A stretch of 64,000 bases of DNA from Phaeotremella fagi (GCA_001599715.1 BCHU01000012.1:310001-374000); one strand, 5' to 3'; counted from the stretch's first letter, positions 11,824 through 24,119 are shown. Program-made: numbers and translations. The notes: generated by a model not told the origin, from the sequence alone.

Positions 11824-13055
11824 CTACAACCGATGTCCTGGGACGACGGTGAAGATGACGACCAAGATCGCTGTGATGACTATACAAACAACTTCTATCC
11901 AGGCTGCTCTAATGGTCAACAACTTTTGGACGTAGGGTTCACGAATCGGTATAAACCTAAAAGGGGTAGTTTCGGATCGACGGAAGAGGACTAGCAGAGG
12001 TGAAAGTGAATAATAAGATGCGAGTAGTAAGTTGATAGCGACGAAGAAGGGTAGGATGAGCTAGACGTCAGTGAAGTAATGGTCTGTACCCACCCAAAGT
12101 CTGGTTAAACGCGGTTTCCAATCTAGGAAGATCAAAGAGAAAGCTAAAACGAAACCACCCCAAAGGACTATCAACCCAGTGATCAACCTAACAAAGCTAG
12201 AGAGTGGTGATAAATTGCCAAAAGCTTTGGCACGTAGGAAACGAGGGAAAGCATCTTGCTCTAATGCCTTGAAGATGTAGACTTTTTGTTGATGGAAAAG
12301 ATCCGGTATCAACGCGTCGTCGTTTGGGAAATTCGATAATCGAAGTGAAGGACTAACGTCAGTCGTGAAATTGATCAAACTTACGGCAAATAAATCTCCC
12401 TCTCACCACCTGGTAACAGATATCTCAGATAAATCCTTTCTGCGCCCTCTATCAAAGCCAATTTCTCGATTGCACGATCACGAGCGATGATCGTTGGAGT
12501 TTTCGATTTACGATCAACGAAACGACCTTTAAGACTTAGTCTACCACTTTTCGGTGCTGTCGTGTCAACAGGTAAAGGTGAGAGCGGTGTACGACCGTGG
12601 GATTCGGTATCTCTTCTTTCACGGGTGTGGTTGGTGGGGTGTTCTTCTGGTTCGTAGTTTTCATCTAATGATAGGAGGGGTTGGAAATGTGATCCATTGG
12701 TTCGAGCGTGATTCGCGAATTCTGGCCATTCCTCTTGAATGTTTTTACCTGATTTAGTGATATCCTAGGGGTGAGTGTTGTTATACGATAGGACCTACCT
12801 TGAAGTACGCTTTACAAAGGTTTTCATGTTGTTGAACGTCTAACCAGAAATCCAACGCGTCTTCTGAGCTTTCACGTTGAAGAAAGATCTGATGGTGAGT
12901 TGAGTTGATTGATGGTAACTTACGTAGAAACAGAATAAATCCAATGGAGCTCTTGTTCTTCTATCCAAGACTTCTTGGAGGGTTGGTAGACGATTGAGCT
13001 TTAGATATCGGGATGTACGTTTGGGGTTGGTCAAGTCTCTTTCTCCTTTCTCCAT
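11824..13055 (-). CDS. RAX1: Rax1-like protein: RGS-like domain plus C-terminal TM segments
   Basis: Exons 12924-13055, 12799-12888, 12385-12764, 12094-12352 and 11824-12060 (introns 32-35 nt) give 365 residues. The N-terminal half has RGS-like landmarks: LPTLQEVLDRRTRAPLDLFCFY, ESSEDALDFWLDVQQHE, AERIYLRYLLPG and the terminal helix KVYIFKALEQDAFPRFLRA. Three membrane helices follow (SSFVRLITGLIVLWGGFVL, an adjacent one crossing the last junction, and VVCIVITAILVVIF). This matches yeast Rax1, which with Rax2 marks sites for bipolar budding. The gene is convergent with the ANCHR-like gene, 88 nt between stops. A basic charged linker lies between the two halves of the RGS-like region. Confidence 0.8.
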
Positions 13056-13303
13056 TTTGGTGGTGTGGTGGTGTTGATGCAAACAATTCAAGTTGTGTTT
13101 TGTGTTCAGACCACTTCGCCACAATGACGTGTATTTAATTCACATTCCTTATCACACCATTTAACGAAATAAATGCAAACATCTCCACCACCCATCTACC
13201 ACCACCCCCTCGACCATCCATTCTTCATCTCAAAAGGCGAGGGGTCAACACCACCACCACCTTACACTAACACCGAATCACAACCTGGGCTTGAGTGACC
13301 AGA

Positions 13304-14170
13304 ATGTTTTTCCTGGTTAGTATAAAGTTCTTCTTCAGAGTCACGTCCTGAACCTGAACTTCAACAATGAACAGAGGGAATTATCCCATACCATCCTACT
13401 TCATCCAAGTTATTTCGGTGCTCAATTAGAAGATTATCTACGTCAAAAGCTGTATGAAGATGTTGAAGGTACATGTAGTGGGAAACATGGGTAGGTCGTG
13501 TTGAGTTGCGGCACTGACGGTAGTTATATAATATCTGTTATTCATATCACCAACATTGGGGAAGGTAAAATCATGCCTTCAACCGGTCAAGCTAGATTCA
13601 AAACTTCTTACACTGCGATCGTGATGAAACCTTTTAAAGGTGAAGTCGTCGATGGTCTAGTCGTGAACGTGAATAAGGTGGGTAAAAGTTTAAATCGTCA
13701 CTAACGTCAGATGGGATTTTTCGCCATGGTCGGTCCTCTACAGGTATTCGTTTCTTCACATGTAAGTCATGTCCAGGATCACCCCCTTCCACCTGGCTAT
13801 GATGAAAGATATACATAGGGACATCAGACTCTAATTGAGAATGTTGATTTATGTTGGGAGATCTTGTAGTAATTGATCGCATCTTCTCTGAGCCTTTTTC
13901 TCTTTGTTTTAATTTGGTTAATAATCTGAATGTACTAACACACTTAGCTCGTTCATGCCGATATGAAATTCGATCCAAACGCAAGTCCACCTTGCTACAG
14001 ATCGAACGATGAGATTATTCAAAAAGATTCAAAAGTTAGAATGCAGATTGTTGGGTGTAGGATTGAAGCGAATGATATAGTGAGTGGTGTTATAAAATTA
14101 GACTGACATCTAGTTCGCTATTGGATCTATAAAGAGAGATTTCCTTGGTGAGATAGTGAAGCCAGAGTAG
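13304..14170 (+). CDS. RPB7: RNA polymerase II subunit Rpb7
   Basis: Six exons (13304-13315, 13375-13490, 13524-13677, 13711-13761, 13948-14079, 14114-14170) encode 173 residues, the usual Rpb7 length. Recognisable stretches are [76 protein letters not shown] and the end [16 protein letters not shown]. Rpb7 pairs with Rpb4 to form the stalk of RNA polymerase II; its N-terminal tip and OB fold bind emerging RNA. The first coding exon is only 12 nt. Intron 5 (13762-13947) is 186 nt, five times the local norm, and may host a small RNA (see separate entry). Confidence 0.93.
13795..13894 (+). ncRNA. candidate intronic C/D-box snoRNA inside RPB7 intron 5
   Basis: Within the only long intron of the region a C-box (ATGATGA, 13799-13805) and a D-box (CTGA, 13888-13891) are spaced as in C/D snoRNAs and flanked by a short complementary GGC/GCC terminal stem. 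Internal C'-like (TGTTGAT, about 13842) and D'-like (CAGA, 13825) elements are present. The size (about 100 nt) and the distance from the D-box to the intron's 3' end (about 55 nt) are plausible for an intron-processed snoRNA. I could not match a guide to rRNA, so the call rests on boxes and context only. Confidence 0.42.
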
Positions 14171-14467
14171 AGTGATACTGGTTGTACAAAGTTTATACGA
14201 AAAATAAATGTCAATTAATGTATTATATTGCACGTGAAAGAGAACAATAAGCTGTGTAGTGTTTCATTTCACAGCAACGGGTTACAGTTACAGTTAACAA
14301 TAGTCAACATCTATACTCTTACTCTTACTGCGATCTATGCATCGCAACGCAACCTCAGCAACAGCACAATAGCTACCCCAACACCGTTGCTCTGTTTCAT
14401 ATTCACAAATCTACAGCTACATAATGGACCTCTAATCGTTGGTTCTTATCCTCATCTTCCTCCCACA

Positions 14468-15586
14468 ATGTTACTAACATACAAACAAAGATCCCACCAC
14501 ATCCATCCCTCCCCCCATCCCATCCACTCTAAACCCACCCACCAATACACCAAATACTATCTCAACAAATCGTGTACACCCCTCCGGCCCCATCCCCAGA
14601 AGAACAAGAAATTAATGCCACCCTCACCATTAAAACGAAACAATCCCAAGAGATTATCTTTATCCCTAACGACCAATCTAACGGATAACGACCTAATCTC
14701 ACCCTCACCTTTCACCCCAGGTCCACCAAAAACACCTTCACTAGCGTCTTTCTCGAATTACACCGATAACCATTTGAACTTAATTTCTAGTTATGTCAAC
14801 GGACCTAAAGAGATCATTCCAGGTGTCTATCTAGGTGATCAAGCTTCTGTTTATTTCTGGGATCTTTGGTGTAAAGATCATCCCAAGGGACGGGTAATCA
14901 ACGTCGCGCAAGAATTGAATAACCCATTTGGCAACAGTGACGACATAATCCAGTCGCACAACGTCGAAAGACAAATCCTGTATTGTCATTTAAAATGGTC
15001 GCATCACGAGGAGAACTTATCCAACCGTTCGATCAATCTTGAAGAGTTTGGGGAGACGGAAGAGGTCGTAACGGAAAACTGGGGGTTATGGGAGGCTTGT
15101 AAATGGTTAGAAACAGGTCGTCAACGTGGTGAACCAATATTGATACAGTGAGTAACGAGTTTTTCACCGCTAACTCCAGTTGCCAACTTGGAATATCGCG
15201 CTCTGCTACGTTGGTAGTAGCCTATCTAATGACGTTAGCTGCGACGGGATCTCTACCTCTTTTAGGACATGTCAAATCCATGACTGATGCGTACGACTTT
15301 GTAAAGTCGAAAGCGCCGATATCCCCAAACAACTCGTAAGTCAAGTCGTCAAACACATCTGACCCTTAGCCTCGTTTTTTCACTCGTGGAATACGGTAGA
15401 AACCTAACTACATCCCTGTCAACTTCGTCTAAACGATTCCCAACACTTTGGCCTAAACATCTAACAATCATCAGTGAAGACGAATGGACGCAGCAGAGAG
15501 CTCAGTTTGAAGGTGAAGCCGTCAAGTTGGATCAGGAGATGGCTCAGAGGGTTAAATTGGTACAATCGCCGGTCGATTCGTTGTAG
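14468..15586 (+). CDS. dual-specificity (MAPK-type) protein phosphatase
   Basis: Exons 14468-15147, 15180-15335 and 15370-15586 (introns 32 and 34 nt) give 350 residues. The N-terminal 130 residues are disordered, basic and Ser/Pro/Thr-rich. The catalytic domain begins near [17 protein letters not shown] and carries the PTP loop [17 protein letters not shown] (C228 nucleophile, R234), followed by [11 protein letters not shown] and SPN. The His of the loop is created by splicing: the intron falls inside the codon just before the catalytic Cys. A putative general acid lies in the acidic stretch upstream. Related yeast enzymes (Msg5, Sdp1, Pmp1) dephosphorylate MAP kinases; the substrate here is unknown. 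ATG 14468 (ACAATG) was preferred over any upstream frame, which lacks an ATG start. Confidence 0.82.
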
Positions 15587-15686
15587 ATTTCTTATAGATT
15601 CTGGGACCTTGTTGTATAAATTAGAGACAAGTTGAATGCATCTAGGGTATAGCGTTGAAGCCGATATATATAAGCGTCTAAGCCCA

Positions 15687-16856
15687 CTACAAAACGTTGA
15701 CCCTTGGGTAAACCAATTTAGGTCCAATCTGACCAACACACATTTGACCAAGTTTATGACCGATCTCAACGGCTTCATCTAAATCTTTACCTAAAGCTAG
15801 CGCACCCAAGAACCCACCGGCGAACATGTCACCAGCACCGTTGGTATCGACGATCTGGTCGTCTGATAGTTTACTGACAGGATAGATCTTTGGGTTCTCG
15901 TCGGTTGGTTTGAGGTTTGATGACGAGATCGAGGGGGAGGACGAGGCGACGAGAGTTGATTGCGCTCCTTGGGTGATGATGACGATTCTTGGTCTTGAAG
16001 CGTTGGATTTGGGGAAAGCGGCCAAGGCTGAAGCGATTTGACCGAGGGAAGCGTCCTGCTGTCAGCGGAGTTTTTACACAAAACCTACACCCATTCCAGT
16101 TGCTTCAGAGTATGAAGCGGCTTCAGATTCGTTACCGATCAACACGTCGACATGAGGTAAAAGTTCCTCCAATTGAACTTTAAAGAATTGAGGGATGAAC
16201 GGTGCCGATAAATTCAAAACGACAGTTTTACCACGTGAAGAAGCAGCTTTAGCGATCTCCAAAGCAGACTCGATACCGTGGGTTAAGAAGAAACCACCGA
16301 TATAGAAGAATTTGGCTCCTGACAAGATTGAAGCGACTTCAGGTTTTGAGAGATGGGAAGGGGTGAATTGTTCAGCTGCACGAAGGGTGGTACATAGAGA
16401 ACGATCGTGGTTGGTGAGGATGACTGCGCATGCACCAGTTCTTGAGGGAGCTGGTTGAACTTCATAAGCAGAGATGACACCTTCGGTTTCGTTGACTTTA
16501 CGAAGGGTTTCAGCTAGGTCGTCGTCACCTACTGAACCTATGTAGGCGACTGATTGGGGTGGGAGAACGTATGATGCACCACGAGCTGCGTTTTGAGCGG
16601 CTCCACCAGCGACATAGGTGACTTGGACGTTGGCGACGATATCGTCGTAGCTGGGGGTAAGCCAAGTATAGGGGGTTGACTTACATTGGCATATGCTTTT
16701 CTTCAGCCAAGATAGCGTCGTTGGGTTTGAGATCGTATTTGTCTAGATACTTTTGACCATCTTTGACACCGACTTGGATATCGAGCTGCGGTCAGTGGGG
16801 TCGGATGAGGGGCTTACTAGAGGGTTACCAATGCAGACGACGAGTGGGGTTGACAT
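15687..16856 (-). CDS. ADO1: adenosine kinase
   Basis: Exons 16818-16856, 16685-16785, 16089-16650 and 15687-16055 (introns 32-34 nt) encode 356 residues, the normal adenosine-kinase length. Landmarks of the PfkB/ribokinase family: VVCIGNPLLDIQV at the N-terminus, AGGAAQNAARGASYVL (substrate site), SRTGACAVI, FFLTHGIESAL and the C-terminal catalytic signature DTNGAGDMFAGGFLGAL with catalytic Asp at about 310. The enzyme phosphorylates adenosine to AMP and keeps the methyl cycle moving by removing adenosine from S-adenosylhomocysteine breakdown. It is convergent with the phosphatase gene (100 nt apart) and shares a promoter region of about 100 nt with the mutase-like gene on the other side. 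An adenine-specific partner, APRT, lies 29 kb away in the same window. Confidence 0.92.
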
Positions 16857-16954
16857 GGTTGTTTGAGTAGTAGAAGATGAAAGAAGAAATCAAAGCGTAA
16901 ACGTTTTAAGTTGCTTTTAATTTCGCGCATCTGATTCCGTCCATCCATCTTGCT

Positions 16955-17685
16955 ATGCTATTCATATTCATAAGGCATGGTCAAACAGAACAGTAAGTCG
17001 CATCCCAATCAATCACTAACATAAGTAATCGACTAGGTATCATCCAAGGACAACTCGATACCCAACTCAACGAACAAGGTAGATGGGAAGCTAGAGTCTT
17101 GGCGGACCGTTTAAGAGACGTTCCCATCAGTGAAATTTGGACTTCTGATTTATCAAGGGCTCATGAAGTGGGTCAAGTCTATCAATCCATCTAACCTTAG
17201 ACCGCTGAGATCGTTGCTCGCTACCATGGGATACGTGTCCAACCTGACGCTCGATTGAGGGAACGATCGTTAGGTAGTATGGAAGGACGAACCCGTGCTC
17301 GTGGAGAGCGTGCTCCCGCTGACAGCGAGAAACCTGAGGTGTAGGTTCATTCCAAGACTGGACTAACAACAGACTGATGGAAAGAACCTTTCACTGGTTT
17401 GACGAAAGATTGGAATCCAAACGAAAAAATCTGTCAAAGAGTCGTTCCGACGTCATCCTCGTTGCTTCCCATGGAGCTTATCTTGGTTATCTACTTCAAG
17501 TCTTGATTTATTGGTTCAGATTCAGTGTGAGACGTGGATGTGATCTTGATAAGCATTGTGTGAACACTTGTATAATGACGGTTCATGTTTGGTGGGATGA
17601 AGGGTGGAAAGGGAGGATCGATACTTGGGGTGATGCTGAGCATCTGAACGGGGTTGGGAGAGATGCTGATGATGCTTTGGTCTAG
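16955..17685 (+). CDS. histidine-phosphatase / phosphoglycerate mutase family enzyme
   Basis: Exons 16955-16992, 17026-17167, 17201-17340 and 17373-17685 (introns 32-33 nt) give 210 residues. The catalytic N-terminus is FIRHGQTEHNRLGIIQGQLD (His8 nucleophile), followed by WTSDLSRAHETAEIV, RERSLGSMEGRTR and the second catalytic His in VASHGAYLGYLL (about 140). The acceptor of intron 1 is the first AG (17025), because only that reading restores the conserved HNR motif; a nearby second AG gives a stop. The family includes metabolic phosphatases such as TIGAR-like and SHB17-like enzymes as well as mutases; the substrate cannot be told from sequence. Divergent from ADO1. Confidence 0.82.
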
Positions 17686-17849
17686 GGGGTAGATAGAGAT
17701 TAGATTGTTGTAGATACTAGATGTTGTAGATATTTGCTAAACGTATGGATGGACCAAACGTGGACCAAACGTCAGTTGCCACCAAACCACAGCCAACGTC
17801 AACGTTAACTTCCTTCTTAACAACCATCCACAAAAACCAATAACTCCCC

Positions 17850-18963
17850 ATGTCACCCAACATCACCGAAATCTCCTCCGTCTCTCGTAAGTAACCCTTT
17901 CCAAACCCCCACTGAAACCCAGAATTCGACGGTATCGTCAGTAGTCTCCCTGCAACCCAACTCTTAGTCATTGGTAAGTTCCCCCTACTCCCAAAGGTAC
18001 TAACCAACCAGATTTCCACGCTGTAAGTCGACCTCCCCCAACACAACTGACCCCAGGTATGGTGTGGACCATGTCACGCCATCGCCCCAGTTCTCGAACA
18101 ACTATCGAACAATTTCAAACAAGTCAAATTCGTCGTAAGCCCATTCGTAGTGTTGAGCTGAATTCAGAAAATCGACGTCGATAGACAACAAGTTCTAGCT
18201 CAACGATTCAGAGTTACCGCTATGCCGACGTTCAAGTTTCTCAAAGGTGGACGAGAGGTTGCTGAGGTGGGTGGGGGTTAGGCAAAACTGATATTTAGTT
18301 ACGTGGTGCATCTCCACCTCAACTCACTCAACTTGTTAGTCATCACGCTGGTCCTGTTCAAGCCGCTACTACTGGTGCTAGTGCCGCTACCACTACCACT
18401 ACCCCCGACGGAAGTTTACTCCACGGCATCACCTCAAAAGGACTCTCATGTTTGAACGAATCCAAAGATCACCCGTTATCCTCCATCGTTGGTCCAGCTG
18501 CAGGACCAAAAGGCAGAAGTTACCTCGAATCAGATATCGATCCCGAGTTGCTAATCTCCATCCCCGTAAGTCATCCCTAGCACCTCCACTGACGACAGTT
18601 CAACGAACCCGTCAAACTCAAATCAATCTCAATCTTTTCCGGAGTCTCACCGTCTCAAGCTCCCAAAACGATCAAACTGTTCATCAACCAGTTATCACTG
18701 GATTTCAACGATACCGAATCCCTAGTCCCCGCTCAGGAACTCACTCTCTCACCTGAAGACATTAAAGGTAACAGGGTTGATTTACGTTTTGTCAGATTCC
18801 AGAACGTCAGAAATTTACATATCCTGGTTAAAGACAATCAAGAGGACGAGGAGACTACCAGGATCGATAGTATCGATTTGTTCGGGACTGGTGAGTAAGG
18901 GCACGAATTACGCTGATGGCAGTCGGGGAAACCTCTGATAAAGGTCCGTTACCAGTTTCGTAG
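17850..18963 (+). CDS. TXNL1: TXNL1-like protein: thioredoxin domain plus PITH domain
   Basis: Eight exons (17850-17886, 17923-17973, 18012-18022, 18057-18134, 18168-18266, 18299-18565, 18599-18890, 18923-18963) give 291 residues. The thioredoxin domain has DFHAVWCGPCHAIAP (active Cys at about 36 and 39) and VTAMPTFKFLKGG with the cis-Pro. After an Ala/Thr linker comes a PITH domain (LESDIDPELLISIPFNEPV, KLKSISIFSG, VRFQNVRNLHILV, DSIDLFGT). Human TXNL1 is a redox protein docked on the 26S proteasome. Exon 3 is only 11 nt and encodes the residues just before the active-site Trp. The C-terminus is convergent with the flippase gene, 28 nt between stops. Confidence 0.9.
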
Positions 18964-18991
18964 TCTAGCAATTATAGATGCATACGGATAT

Positions 18992-21900
18992 CTAAACTCT
19001 CGGAACCTCTGGTGGTTGTAAATTACCACCACCACGCTTTGTAGGAGTCGTTGGTTCCTCCTTGTCCTCCTTCTTTCTCAAAATAGATCCAGCCCTCTCA
19101 CGAATCTTTCCAAACGGTGAGGTCAACCCTCCACTGGCGGTGCCAGTTCTCTTACGCATGTTGAGGATAGAACCTGAACGTTTACGGTTTGAATGTTCGG
19201 ATAACCTCGATTGCATTCGAGCGATCTGACGTTAGCGTGGATCGTGCTATGACTTACTGCAACACCACCCTCTTCCATGTTGAAATCGAATCCACGAGAC
19301 GGTTCTCGGTTTAAACCAGTAGCCACTATAGTTAGTTTAATTCACACCCTTACTCACTATCAACCTGACTTCCACGTTGTCTCTGGAACGAAGCTCTAGG
19401 TCTACCATAGATATCAGGCATTTCACGATGTTCATCCAACTGAGTCATGTTGATTTCACCCTGGACTTCAGTTGGTTGTGGTTTCTCTGCCAATTTCCCT
19501 CCAAGCATCGGATGCGTGAACGGGTCAATTTCAGGGTGATACTTTCGAACTAATCTCATAGTGTCCACATCCCCAGGTAAGATGTTTTGTCTAAACGTTC
19601 TGAACAGATATCGAGGTAGTAGCGCAATGATAATAACAAAAATCCAACTGAACCAGAACGCAGCTGACGGGAACAAAAACGAGTCGTTGCCATAAACCCC
19701 AGTATAGAAGGATGACGGTTTGATAATAGAGTAAACGGCCGTAAACACCCAGATCAAGAAAGGCCCGACTAAAACTGCAAACCACACCCAACCGGTCCAA
19801 GCGTCGATATTCAATCCAGAGAAGAAATTAGCAACCATGACCGCAGCTATCGCCATGGTGGTTGACATTTCATAAATGTACACGTCGTACCCGTCGTGTC
19901 GAGTCGTAGTCGTGACATAGGTGTATTTGATGATAAAGTAGATGACGGCGGATTGGAACGCCCCTTCCATGATGTAATAAAAGAATCGACGTAGACCGAA
20001 ATATCTACCTTCACGAGAACGACGATATAGTTCAGGTAACGCCATTAAAGCGTCGGCGTCAATGTTACGATCGAACAAACCTATAGCGATAACTGGACAG
20101 AGGGTCCAGAAGACGTTCCAAAACAATAGATAAACGTACGCAAACACGTACGTCGTTGACCATCCACAATCGATCATGTACCAAAAGAGTGTACCAGTAC
20201 CGATAACATTTTTGTAAAAGAAATTCAAGATCATGTTGGAGTTTCTGGCATAAGACCAATGACCGTGGACTAGAAGTAACCGTTTCAAATACCTAAACTG
20301 AGCAATGGCGTAATCCGACGAGTTGACAGCTTGTAACCCTTCTTCACCAGAGATACCAACACCTACATCTGCCGCTTGAATCATTGAAACGTCGTTTGCA
20401 CCGTCACCGATAGCCAAACACATGACTCCAAGGTTGTCCTTGATGAGATGAACGATTTGAGCTTTTTGAAGTGGAGACACACGACAACAGATGACAGTGT
20501 TGCAGCGGGTGGACAACTCCAACAACAACTCGTTGGTGTCCTCGTCATCAAAAGCGTGGGTCAAAGCGTGACCTTCGATGACGAGTGAGAAACCACCAGG
20601 TCGACTACCGTTATCGTTACCAACAAGAGATCTAGCACCAGTGTTGACTCTAGCCAATGGTGGACGAGAAGCAGTGGTGTCTACACGAGCCAAACCGGTT
20701 TCACCAAAGAACCCTTCTAGAGCGTCACGAAGTTGGTCATAGATCGAATGGTTACCTTCACGAACGATGATGAGGTTGGTATCTTTGGTAAGCAGATTCG
20801 TGGTGTAACCGATAGCAACTGCAGTTTCTAGTTTATCACCGGTAGCAACCCAAACTTTGATACCAGCGCGTTTCAAATCCGAGATCGTCTCTGGAACACC
20901 GTCTTGAAGTTTGTCTTCGATAGCGGTGGCTCCGAGTAAGGTCAAGTCCACTTCGATCCTGGCGGACACCTCTTCGATTTGAGATTCACGGTCGTCCAAC
21001 GCGATGGAAGCTTGGTGATAATCCCTCGCCCAGACGTCGTAAACCTTTGGATCAAGCACCTTGTACGCCAGACACAACGTTCTCAAACCCTCTGAAGCGA
21101 AATGCTGTAAATCAGCGTCCGTCTTTTCACGTAAACCCTTTTGAGATTCGTCCTTGACCAAACGTTCAAAGATGATGTTGTCAGCGCCTTTGGTGAGTAG
21201 GAACAGACGTTGATCCTCGTCGAGTTTACGTAGGATGACCGACATTCGCTTACGCGTAGAGTTGAACTCTAGCACATGCAGCAATTCATACTCATCCGGG
21301 GTATCCGAGAAAGGTGTCGACAGCTTGACAATGTTCTTGTCACGACCACGGAAAATAAAACCCACGTCAGCGGCGGATTGGACCAACGCCGCTTCATCAG
21401 GTGATTGCGCTTTGTATTCGATAACCCCAGGTTCAGGCTCAGCAGCGAGAACAGTGTGACAAAGACCAAGTACGGCGAAGAACCCATGCAATATACGAGA
21501 TTGCTCCGTGTCCAAATTCTCCAGATCCTTATCCAACTGAGCGTCGTGGAAGGGAGCCAGCACCTCTTTGGGCAATTGAACCTTGGGCTCTGACGACGCG
21601 TCTGAATCCGATGAAGCCGTTTTGGTGGTCTCTGGGATGGTCCCGTCTCCAGTGTAAATCTTTCCTCCGACCGAACACTGCCTAAAGATCATGGCGTTTT
21701 GCGTCAACGTTCCAGTTTTATCACTGAAAACGTATTCGATTTGACCCAGATCATCCGATAAATTCCAACTCCTCGCAGTGGTACGTGTGGTAACTCCGTT
21801 TTTAACATATTTGATGGCGTGGTCCCAGTAGATGAACGCCGCTTGGGAGGTACGAACAAACTCGATGGAAATGTAGAGTGAAATCGGGACAATGTTTTGG

Positions 21901-23313
21901 AACGTGATGAAAGCGTTTGCAAACGTCACCAAACCGTTGATACTGGGGTTATCTCCGGTGGTGTCATCGTATAAAGTCCAGTAGGCACCCTGTGCAGCCC
22001 ATTTGACTTCGTTGACGTGATCGATAATGGCACAGACCATGGCGACGAGGCCGAGAAGTAGCAGATTCGACAACACTTGGGGATTCATTTGACGTTCCAC
22101 TTTGGATCTTTTACTTGGGGTTCCGCCAGAGTTTTGAATGATCTTGGTGTCACCACCGGTGAAGACGACGATACCGATAACCCAAGCGGTGTTTTTCACG
22201 ACGCACCCACGTAAAAGTGTAGTGTCCAAGGTGATGGGATGTACCTCTTCACCTGTTATCGATACCGCACCGTTTAACCTGAACATGTTGACTTCAGGTG
22301 GATCCAATTCGATGGTAAACTTGGAAGTTGAACATTCTTCGGCAGTTCGAAGATGAACCAAACCTGGTACAGCGTGACGCGACTTGAGATTTGTCTCTCC
22401 ATCGAGGTTCTTAGTTTCGATATAAGCCACATCCTCCTCTTCAGACGTGGAGCAGATAATAAGGTCTGTCATCAGCACAATCAAAACCTGACTCACCCGC
22501 TGGGATCTGTTCGTTGTCATAGATCTTGACGAAATCACCAACCTTGACGTCTTCCCAGATAGTCCTCTGCCAACCTAATTCATGAACACCGTCACCAGCT
22601 TCAGGATCATCTTCCCAAGTCGAAACGTTGTCAGCTTGACTCCTGACACGACCTATGGTGTCGGTTGGAGCTGGTTCACGTTCAGCTTCGGTAGGGGTCG
22701 CATCGATTTCAGAAGCCTTTCCACGTTTAGCCTTTTTCGACCATTTCCTAGGGAGGGGGATTGCAGGTACAAAAGTTTTATCTTTTGCACCCATGACGTT
22801 CTTGTTTTCATACCCTTGACCACCTAGAACGTGGACGATCGAGTGGTTCACCTTGTGATCCGCTTGATGTCTTTTGACGTCTTCGTAACCATCTTTAGCG
22901 GCGGTGATGAACAGCACCACGAGAAGGGGTAAAATGACTAAACCAGGTGAGATGGTTGAGAATTTGGGAAAGAATTGTAATATAGCGATAGCCAAGAAGA
23001 AAATGTTGGCGACTCTTCGAAACTGTTCCAACAGATTTCTAGGTAAAAAAGTGATGATGGTGTATTTCGAGGTTACGTTTTGGTTAGTGGTGTAAACGTG
23101 ATCTTTGAGTACACGACGCTTTTCGTCGTAGAAATCTTGAGGGAGATCATCGTTGATGATGATTTTACGAGCGACGGGCGGTGGTTTCTTTCTTGAAAAG
23201 ACGGCAGAAAAGTTGAAATTGTTTATAGGCTGAGTGATGTTGCGTTTGAACCAACCTGGTGGATGTCTTTTGGAGCGGTGTACTAGGGGTTTACCCGATG
23301 CTGTGGGAGGCAT
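18992..23313 (-). CDS. P4-type ATPase, phospholipid flippase (Dnf/Drs2 class)
   Basis: Exons 22497-23313, 19358-22465, 19258-19325 and 18992-19225 (introns 31-32 nt) give 1408 residues. P4 landmarks in order: KYTIITFLPRNLLEQFRRVAN before TM1-2, LDGETNLKSR in the actuator loop, VFSDKTGTLTQNAM with the phosphorylated Asp near 520, QSPDEAALV, VATGDKLETAV, GDGANDVSMIQAADVG, then six C-terminal helices. The sequence GAFQSAVIYF and the KPSSFY stretch sit in the late TM region. Such pumps move aminophospholipids or phosphatidylcholine to the cytosolic leaflet, usually with a Cdc50/Lem3 partner, not seen in this window. The Ser/Lys-rich C-tail is encoded by two small exons. A single ambiguous base lies 11 nt upstream of the start ATG in a poly-G/C run. 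Drs2 versus Dnf subclass is not settled. Confidence 0.93.
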
Positions 23314-24119
23314 GGCGGGGGGGNGGGGGGTGGTTGGTGAAATGATAGATGAATAAGTAGTTAATTGATGTTGTTGTGCTATAACCTCTCTCTTCCCCGC
23401 CGAGACCGAGTGAAGGTTGACTAAGTGGAAATCAGTTGAATGCAAGGCGGCCATGTTATTTCCTAAAACGGTAATAAATTCAGGCACACGTAAACAGTCT
23501 ACTGTGGCACCTCGCTCATCGACCTTGGCATTCAGACTGGTACTGGGGGGTAACTCAGTCTGCTCTCTCACTCTCACTAACACTCTCACTCTACAGTCAC
23601 CCTCTACCTCTTACTCTAAGCATCCTCCTATGCTCCAGTCTGAAGCGGGTTTCATACTCTTCTTGATTGTTTGAAGTACTCACTCTCCAGCTCAAACACA
23701 AACGGAATCCGTTTAACCCCTCGGATCCGGAGGACCGTGCTAGTTGAAGCACATATGCTAACAGTGATATGTAGTGATCAATAGGTAGTCCACAACACTA
23801 CCACAATATTTACATTGTGAATAACTCCAAAAGTCTCTTCAAAAATGATCCTCCCCTTGAAACCCTACACGTCAGCTCGATTTTAAACGTATCTTGATCA
23901 TTTTGAAATTCTTGGATTCCTGTTCAGAGGAATCTTCTGAATCCGGACGTACAATAACCCTAGCTGCAGACTCATGAAGCATCGACATGTAGCTGATTCG
24001 TCGTTATCTCTTATATTCGAAATCTGAGACGGTGTTGCCACGCTGTTTTCCAGGAAACTCGTACACAAGGATGCCTATCGCCAAAAACATAGCATACATA
24101 AACATACACGTACACCCAT
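23314..24119. other. intergenic region upstream of the flippase and downstream of GID2
   Basis: About 800 nt with no credible gene. It holds the flippase leader, a G-rich homopolymer with one ambiguous base at 23324, and CT-rich tracts (about 23560-23620). An upstream-extended open frame for the flippase exists only through the ambiguous base and contains nothing conserved. Confidence 0.5.

Noticed and set aside
13634..13990. 118-codon antisense frame across RPB7 intron 5
   Set aside because: It covers parts of conserved RPB7 exons and the long intron; no homology is visible. The intron is better explained by a small RNA candidate.
15121..15200. Loss of the His in the phosphatase active site (apparent IQ-C instead of HC)
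   Set aside because: The Gln arises only from unspliced reading; joining the split codon across the 32-nt intron restores [10 protein letters not shown].
17026..17060. Apparent frameshift near the start of the mutase-like gene
   Set aside because: Using the first AG (17025) rather than the later AG (about 17036) as acceptor restores the conserved RHGQTEHNR reading.
17717..18046. 109-codon minus-strand frame over the start of the TXNL1-like gene
   Set aside because: Antisense to four short exons of a clear thioredoxin domain; shadow.
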